A DNA stretch of 35,036 nt from Rossellomorea sp. BNER (lineage in GTDB: Bacteria > Bacillota > Bacilli > Bacillales > Bacillaceae_B). The notes beneath the pieces were generated by a model that did no database searches, had not been told where the DNA came from, and was given only the letters and a program-made list of their open reading frames with translations. A program made the position numbers and the translations under genes. Where the stretch lies: positions 1 to 35,036 of the forward strand of contig JANAVG010000029.1 of the NCBI GenBank assembly GCA_024213275.1. Reading direction: 5' to 3'. Shown piece by piece: positions 30,418 through 35,036 of this stretch (within the stretch, counting starts at the first letter, position 1; every line of letters begins with the position of its first letter).

Positions 30418-30657
30418 ATGGAGCTGCATTACGGATTGGATGAATTAAAAGACATTGATTTCATGTCTTTTCTACCCATTATTTTACCAGTAATCGCTAT
30501 TGGATTAATTTTAGTCTTAATTGCATTAATTGATTTATACAGAAATCGAAAAACGAGGAAAAATGTTTTACTATGGACACTCGTAATTATTTTTGTTAAC
30601 ACCCTTGGTCCCATTCTGTACTTCGTTATTGGTAGAAAGGACAGTGACAGGAAATGA
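30418..30657 (+). CDS. PLDc_N-type small membrane protein (YxlE-like)
   Basis: A 79-residue protein with two membrane segments (FLPIILPVIAIGLILVLIAL and NVLLWTLVIIFVNTLGPILY) joined by a basic loop LYRNRKTRKN, ending FVIGRKDSDRK. This is the phospholipase-D-nuclease N-terminal (PLDc_N) module seen in B. subtilis YxlE. The start ATG at 30418 has AAAGGAG; an earlier in-frame ATG at 30388 has no site. Its TGA overlaps the next ATG (ATGA). Together with the next two genes it mirrors yxlE-yxlF-yxlG. Confidence 0.85.
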   Translation: MELHYGLDELKDIDFMSFLPIILPVIAIGLILVLIALIDLYRNRKTRKNVLLWTLVIIFVNTLGPILYFVIGRKDSDRK

Positions 30658-31559
30658 AATTAGAAATCAGAAATGTAACAAAAAAATTTAAAGAAAAAAC
30701 GGCCGTTCATCATTTTTCCATGGAGCTTCAATCAGGGGAATGTGTTGGGTTAATCGGACCCAATGGTGCTGGTAAATCAACATTAATAAAAATGATTTCA
30801 GATATTATAGATCCAAGTATGGGAGAAGTGTTACTTGATGGTAAGAAAATTTCAAAAATGAAAAAGGAAATAGGCTACCTACCTCAATATCCAAACTTTT
30901 TTCAATGGATGACAGCCAAAGAAACCTTAACTTTCATGGGACAGCTATCGGGAATAAAGAAAGAAGAATTATCTAGAGTAATTCCAGAAATCATGTCGAA
31001 AGTAGGGTTAAGTGGGGAAGAGAATTCAAAGATTAGAACTTTTTCAGGTGGAATGAAACAGCGGCTTGGAATTGCACAGGCATTGTTACATAAGCCATCT
31101 TTGCTTGTAATGGATGAACCGGTTTCAGCATTAGATCCAATTGGCCGAAGAGAAGTTTTAAATATAATAGAAGATATCAAGAAAGAGACGACGATTTTAT
31201 TATCAACACATATATTAGGGGATGCAGAAGAAATTTGTGAAAGATTCGTCATTATAAAAAATGGTGAAAAAATTGAAGATACAACTATGACAGAGTTATT
31301 AAACAGGAATAGTGAAAATAAAATTAATGTTGATATTGCAACTAAAAGTCAAGAATGGATTGAAACCGTTAAAAACTTGACCTATGTAAAAGGTGTAGAG
31401 GTGATTGGAAACAAGGTAAAAATAGAAGTGGAAAATATAGAATTAAACAAGAATATGTTATTGGCTAGCGCGTTGGAGCATAATGTTGATCTTGTCAGGT
31501 TTGAAATCGATAACGATACATTGGAAGAGATATTCTTGAAATTGGTGGTGGGAAAATGA
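30654..31559 (+). CDS. ABC transporter ATP-binding protein (YxlF-like)
   Basis: A 301-residue ABC ATPase: Walker A GPNGAGKST (35-43), Q-loop region YLPQYPNFF (77-85), signature FSGGMKQ (131-137), Walker B LLVMDEP (151-157) and a switch histidine in STHILGDAEE. The C-terminal 90 residues are typical of drug/antibiotic-type exporters (CcmA/DRA class). It is coupled to both neighbours by ATGA overlaps, so the three proteins should form one membrane complex. Substrate unknown; bacitracin- or lantibiotic-type export is possible only by analogy. Confidence 0.92.
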   Translation: MKLEIRNVTKKFKEKTAVHHFSMELQSGECVGLIGPNGAGKSTLIKMISDIIDPSMGEVLLDGKKISKMKKEIGYLPQYPNFFQWMTAKETLTFMGQLSGIKKEELSRVIPEIMSKVGLSGEENSKIRTFSGGMKQRLGIAQALLHKPSLLVMDEPVSALDPIGRREVLNIIEDIKKETTILLSTHILGDAEEICERFVIIKNGEKIEDTTMTELLNRNSENKINVDIATKSQEWIETVKNLTYVKGVEVIGNKVKIEVENIELNKNMLLASALEHNVDLVRFEIDNDTLEEIFLKLVVGK

Positions 31560-32344
31560 ATCATTTTACCGTATTAGCTAAAAAGGAATTTGTTCAGATG
31601 GTACGCGAGTATAAAGTGATTTGGCTGCCTCTTGTATTTATATTTTTAGGAATCACTCAACCAGTTGTAAGTTATTATTTACCTTCAATACTAGAAGCAC
31701 TTGGCGGAGGCCAGGGTATTACCATTGATCCAAGCATGGCTGCCCAAAAAGGCGGCGAAGTACTTGCTAGTACCTTAGGGTCTCAATTTGATCAGCTTGG
31801 AGTTATGATTATCATCGTTTCGATGATGGGTGTTGTGCAGTCTGATAAAGCAAATGGAATGTTAGCTTTTATTCTTACCAGACCTGTAACGATTGGATCT
31901 TATATTAGTGGAAAAATCATTTCAAACTACCTATTTGTTGCTTGTAGTGTAGCGTTAGGTTACTTCGTTTCATATCTGTATGCTTATTTATTGTTTACAA
32001 ATGTTAATTTTGTAGATTTACTAATAGCATTGTTGTTCTATCTGTTATGGGTTTTGTTTATTGTTTCATTCACGACGATGATCAGTACCATTTTTAATAG
32101 TCAGGGTATAATCGCGTTAATTTCAATTGTATTTCTTCTGTGCTGTAGGATTATAGTTGGTTTAAGTCCTGTCCTAGACAATGTGAATCCGGCTAGTATG
32201 AGTAAGTATGCCATGGAAGTTCTAATTGTAGGTACAATCAACACAGACGTAATCTGGAGTGTATTAGCGACTTTGGTATTGTCTTCCATAACAATCATAG
32301 TTACAAACATATGGATTGCTAAAAAGAAATTTAATACAGATTAA
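31556..32344 (+). CDS. ABC transporter permease (YxlG-like, ABC-2 type)
   Basis: A 262-residue ABC-2 type permease with about six membrane segments and a large extracytoplasmic loop after the first (GGGQGITIDPSMAAQKGGEVLA). The phrase MLAFILTRPVTIGSYISGKI is typical of the family's coupling region. It overlaps the ATPase gene by 4 bp and ends the operon. In B. subtilis the related genes follow sigY; no sigma-factor gene is present here, so control has been replaced, probably by the divergent HTH protein. Confidence 0.9.
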   Translation: MNHFTVLAKKEFVQMVREYKVIWLPLVFIFLGITQPVVSYYLPSILEALGGGQGITIDPSMAAQKGGEVLASTLGSQFDQLGVMIIIVSMMGVVQSDKANGMLAFILTRPVTIGSYISGKIISNYLFVACSVALGYFVSYLYAYLLFTNVNFVDLLIALLFYLLWVLFIVSFTTMISTIFNSQGIIALISIVFLLCCRIIVGLSPVLDNVNPASMSKYAMEVLIVGTINTDVIWSVLATLVLSSITIIVTNIWIAKKKFNTD

Positions 32345-32445
32345 ACTAGAAATGTAACTACACCGGATTATAGAAAAATTTGTTATTCGTTTACATATAT
32401 TTTTCAGAAATATGTTAAAATTTAAATAAAAGGAGGCGGTATATT

Positions 32446-32487
32446 ATGACGAATAAAACGAAAAGAGGTACTCAGGAACGAATTTAA
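32446..32487 (+). CDS. Very short frame with strong ribosome site (13 aa)
   Basis: AAAGGAGGCGG precedes an ATG by 7 bases, and the frame gives MTNKTKRGTQERI and a stop. The ribosome site is the best in the area, and an ACATAT/ATATGT inverted pair (32393-32414) precedes it. It may be a leader peptide for the next gene, a truncated gene, or a tiny protein. Confidence 0.35.
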   Translation: MTNKTKRGTQERI

Positions 32488-32507
32488 ATTTTGATTAGAG
32501 GAGATGG

Positions 32508-33071
32508 ATGCTATTGAAGCAAGCTTTACTGGTTATTGATGCACAACAGGAGTTAATCGAGGGGAACGAGGAAGAAAAAAGTGTTTTTAATAAGGAAAAG
32601 CTGATTATAAATATTAATTCAGTTATTAAAAAAGCTTTGGAATCCAATGCTATATTGGTTTTTGTGAGAGATACGGATGTCAGTGAAGGTGAAGGTAAGG
32701 GTTTTCAGGTCCATGAGGATATTGAAGTACCAGAAATGTCAAAAGTATTTGATAAAGGGGCAACTAATTCGTTTTATGGAACGGGATTAAAAAATTTCCT
32801 TCTGGAAAACGAGGTTGGACACCTTGTGATCATGGGCTGTAAAACAGAGCACTGTATAGACTCGGCAGTCAGAACGGCTACAGTAAATGGATTTGATGTA
32901 ACATTAGTGGGAGATGGTCACTCAACAAGTGATACATCAACCTTATCTGCCGAACAAATCATACAGCACCATAATGAAACACTTCATGGTCACTATAATG
33001 TTGACCATTTTTCGATGGTTCGAAAGGCAGAAGAAGACTTGTTTCATCCAACTCATAACTCTTATAGATAA
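32508..33071 (+). CDS. Isochorismatase-family cysteine hydrolase
   Basis: A 187-residue alpha/beta hydrolase. The catalytic triad of the family is visible: D11 (LLVIDAQQ), K83 (FDKGATNSF) and C116 (GCKTEHCIDSAVRTA), with the cis-peptide region before the cysteine. Members hydrolyse nicotinamide, isochorismate or related amides; the substrate here cannot be assigned. I use the ATG at 32508; a TTG at 32514 fits the GAGGAG spacing equally well. A terminator follows. Confidence 0.88.
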   Translation: MLLKQALLVIDAQQELIEGNEEEKSVFNKEKLIININSVIKKALESNAILVFVRDTDVSEGEGKGFQVHEDIEVPEMSKVFDKGATNSFYGTGLKNFLLENEVGHLVIMGCKTEHCIDSAVRTATVNGFDVTLVGDGHSTSDTSTLSAEQIIQHHNETLHGHYNVDHFSMVRKAEEDLFHPTHNSYR

Positions 33072-33098
33072 GTAGAGTACAAGAATATAATTTGATGG

Positions 33099-33134
33099 AA
33101 GGCTTGCTACTGCTTGTAGCAGCCTCTTTTTTAT
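33099..33134 (+). terminator. Terminator behind the isochorismatase-family gene
   Basis: AAGGCTTGCTAC pairs with GTAGCAGCCT (one bulge) around TGCTT, followed by CTTTTTTATTT. A strong intrinsic terminator. Confidence 0.88.
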
Positions 33135-33168
33135 TTCTACTAAATTCGGCGAGTTAATAACCATTATA

Positions 33169-33177
33169 TGGTATAAT
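33169..33177 (+). promoter_or_regulatory. Extended -10 promoter of the signal peptidase gene
   Basis: TGGTATAAT at 33169-33177, 30 bp before the start codon; no clear -35 box. Confidence 0.5.
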
Positions 33178-33206
33178 GTGGATAAATATATTAGGGGGGA
33201 TGATCA

Positions 33207-33752
33207 TTGAGGGATAAGACAAAGAAAGAAGTATTTTCTTGGATTAAATCGATATTATTTGCTTTAACGATAGCATTTATTTTCCGTCAATTTTTATTTT
33301 CACCAGTGACCGTTCAAGGAGAATCGATGATGCCGACTTTTGAGGATAATAATAGACTTGTAGTTTCAAAGATTAGTGAAATAGACCATTTTGATGTTAT
33401 TGTCTTCCATTCTCCGGTTTCAGAGAAGGATTTTATCAAAAGAGTCATAGGTCTACCTGGGGATACTATTGAAATGAACAATGATCAGTTATTTATTAAT
33501 GGAGAAGTCTATCAAGAATCCTACTTATCACAAAATCGAAAAATCGCCAAAGAAGAAGGAATGAAAAAGCTAACTGGAGATTTCGGACCCATCACGATTC
33601 CAGAAGACAAATATTTTGTAATGGGGGACAATCGTTTGAATAGTTCGGATAGTAGAGAGTTTGGTTTTATTAGCAATACATCGGTTGTTGGAGAAGTAGG
33701 ATTCCGTTTTTATCCCCTAAATGAAATAGGGAACCCTAATTCATTTAATTGA
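33207..33752 (+). CDS. lepB: Type I signal peptidase (SipS-like)
   Basis: A 181-residue membrane-anchored serine-lysine protease that removes signal peptides from secreted proteins. One N-terminal membrane segment (about 13-31), then box B GESMMPT with the nucleophile S40, box D FIKRVIGLPGD with the general base K78, and box E GDNRLNSSDSR. The short length and single anchor are of the Gram-positive Sip type. The start is TTG at 33207 behind AGGGGGG. A trmO gene follows 13 bp later on the same strand. Confidence 0.95.
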   Translation: MRDKTKKEVFSWIKSILFALTIAFIFRQFLFSPVTVQGESMMPTFEDNNRLVVSKISEIDHFDVIVFHSPVSEKDFIKRVIGLPGDTIEMNNDQLFINGEVYQESYLSQNRKIAKEEGMKKLTGDFGPITIPEDKYFVMGDNRLNSSDSREFGFISNTSVVGEVGFRFYPLNEIGNPNSFN

Positions 33753-33765
33753 GGGAGGCGACACT

Positions 33766-34227
33766 ATGGAGTTCACGATTAAGCCAATAGGATTTGTCCG
33801 TAATGCCCGCAAAGAAATTGATGATGATCATTGGGGTACAGTTGTATCGGAAATTGAACTTTCTAAAGACATGAGAGAAGCCTCGTTACAAGGTATTATA
33901 GACTTCTCTCACCTAGAAATAATCTTTTATTTTAATAGGGTTTCAGACAATAAAATCCAACAAGGTGCAAGACATCCAAGAAACAACAAATCCTTTCCTG
34001 AGGTTGGGATCTTTGCTCAAAGAGGGAAAAACAGACCTAATAAGTTGGGTTTAACGACGGTTGAGCTTTTAGATCATCAAGGTCGAACCTTAATTGTAAA
34101 AGGTTTAGATGCCATAGATGGAACACCTATTATGGATATTAAACCAGTGATGAAGGAATTTCTTCCTAAAGGAGAAGTAAAACAACCGGACTGGTCTTTA
34201 TCGATCATGGAGAAGTATTGGGATTAA
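33766..34227 (+). CDS. trmO: tRNA (N6-threonylcarbamoyladenosine-37-N6)-methyltransferase TrmO
   Basis: A 153-residue protein of the TrmO/YaeB (UPF0066) beta-barrel SAM-dependent methyltransferases, which methylate t6A37 in tRNAs reading ACY. Family phrases present: KPIGFVRN, RHPRNNKSFPEVGIFAQR, GKNRPNKLGLTTVELL and LDAIDGTPIMDIKP. It is the short form without a C-terminal extension. AGGGAGG precedes the ATG. It lies 13 bp behind the signal peptidase gene and is probably co-transcribed. Confidence 0.92.
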   Translation: MEFTIKPIGFVRNARKEIDDDHWGTVVSEIELSKDMREASLQGIIDFSHLEIIFYFNRVSDNKIQQGARHPRNNKSFPEVGIFAQRGKNRPNKLGLTTVELLDHQGRTLIVKGLDAIDGTPIMDIKPVMKEFLPKGEVKQPDWSLSIMEKYWD

Positions 34228-34326
34228 ATTGGGGAATTTCCGAAAAAGGTTTTATAACTCGGATTCAATTGTTAAAATGATAGGGGGCTTCGACTCTACA
34301 AATCTAGTTTCTGAAGGGATGATTGC

Positions 34327-34941
34327 ATGTTTAAAAAAATGGCTGCAGATGCATTAGGTTTATCTGATATTGGAAAAATTATTTCTCCGGTTGATTACGA
34401 TAAAACGGATGCTGATGATTACGTAATGCATGAAGATGATGAAAAAATTTACTTTTTAATCAAGACTAAGGCTGATGAGTACTGCTTTACGAATCTAGCG
34501 ATTATTCATGTTGATGGTGCGAGTGCAGCGTCTTCGAAGAGAACGTTAAAACGTTATCCATATACTCAGTATGAAATTTCAAATGTTATGCTTGAAACCG
34601 CTGGGAAAATCGATATGGATGTTGAAATTAAATTTATGCTAGGAAATCTTAAATTTGATATTGATGTTAGAAAAGATCAAATTGAACAGTTAAAAGACCT
34701 TTACAAAGCTCTTCTTCGTATTTCTGAAATCACCTATGAAAATGGGATTTCCACTAATATGGCGACACAAAGCATGGATAAAGCTGTTAGCATTTTACAA
34801 AACTCAAGAACAGATGATAATAGCCTAGCTGTTACATACAAAGAGCTAACAGACTTTGGATTTGAGTGGTTATCTTCTATTCGTGAAAAATACCACGAAA
34901 AAGACTTTGGTTCCGTTTTTGAGAAATACATTAATAACTAA
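34327..34941 (+). CDS. YvbH-like bacterial PH-domain protein
   Basis: A 204-residue protein without membrane segments. The N-terminal 125 residues form a bacterial PH domain (EDDEKIYFLIKTKADEYCFT, IIHVDGASAASSKRTLKRYP, DIDVRKDQIEQLKDLYKAL), and the C-terminal 80 residues are the helical oligomerisation region of YvbH. The function is unknown. The ATG at 34327 follows GAAGGGATGATTGC. It stands 99 bp behind trmO and before a terminator-bearing repeat. Confidence 0.88.
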   Translation: MFKKMAADALGLSDIGKIISPVDYDKTDADDYVMHEDDEKIYFLIKTKADEYCFTNLAIIHVDGASAASSKRTLKRYPYTQYEISNVMLETAGKIDMDVEIKFMLGNLKFDIDVRKDQIEQLKDLYKALLRISEITYENGISTNMATQSMDKAVSILQNSRTDDNSLAVTYKELTDFGFEWLSSIREKYHEKDFGSVFEKYINN

Positions 34942-34961
34942 TAGAACATAACAAAAAGGAT

Positions 34962-35036
34962 GAGGCTGGGACAAAACCAGTGAATAAATGAAAAGAGTCT
35001 GTGAGAAGGTGCAATCTTCTCACAGACTCTTTTTAT
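34962..35036 (+). repeat. GAGGCTGGGACAAAAC element with terminator, cut by window end
   Basis: GAGGCTGGGACAAAACCAG is an intergenic motif that I recall from many Firmicutes, and it resembles the left end of family A. It is followed by an 18-bp perfect stem, AAAAGAGTCTGTGAGAAG (34991-35008) with its complement at 35016-35033, ending in T. The stem would terminate the YvbH-like gene transcript. Confidence 0.8.

Overview
The window is chromosomal DNA of a low-GC, endospore-forming member of the Bacillaceae. The evidence is the order tRNA genes, arginase, sigW-rsiW, cdaA-cdaR-glmM, glmS ribozyme, glmS, which is the classic Bacillus neighbourhood, together with a Spo0E-like phosphatase, Bacillus-type Shine-Dalgarno sites and a YvbH homologue. 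The species cannot be fixed from the sequence; a soil Bacillus outside the subtilis and cereus groups is my inference.

Layout. Positions 1-300 hold tRNA-Gln (lacking its first base), tRNA-Lys and tRNA-Ala. Positions 757-9391 are a conserved core: rocF, a very short Spo0E-like gene on the minus strand, the SigW/RsiW envelope-stress pair with its autoregulatory promoter, the c-di-AMP cyclase operon cdaA-cdaR-glmM, and glmS behind a glmS ribozyme. The c-di-AMP and GlmM/GlmS functions meet in cell-wall precursor supply.

From about 9.5 to 32.4 kb the window is accessory in character: MFS exporter, lipoprotein, DUF421 membrane protein, an HTH-TPR (RNPP-like) regulator, a GC-rich FAD monooxygenase behind a TetR regulator with two operators, a frameshifted bacteriocin-like peptide gene coupled to a small membrane protein, a frameshifted DUF6508-like gene, a WYL regulator divergent from a VOC protein, an incomplete methionine-salvage locus (mtnX, mtnD, mtnK, mtnA, plus an aminotransferase remnant), a chloramphenicol acetyltransferase with an intact translational attenuator, a FusB-type EF-G-binding protein, an internally duplicated membrane protein, and a YxlEFG-like ABC operon with palindromic operators. 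Several are known or possible antibiotic-defence functions. No transposase or integrase is visible.

Positions 32.5-35.0 kb return to housekeeping-type genes: isochorismatase-family hydrolase, signal peptidase I, TrmO, YvbH-like PH protein.

The most unusual structure is non-coding. Two intergenic arrays (17.10-17.21 and 27.57-27.99 kb) carry an ATG-(C/A)-(G/A)-C type motif at about 20.5-bp spacing, two helical turns; the larger is also a four-unit tandem repeat of about 103 bp. Five copies of a roughly 110-125 bp palindromic repeat sit mostly just behind gene ends. Three genes (MFS, WYL regulator, mtnA) appear to need an ATT start codon.
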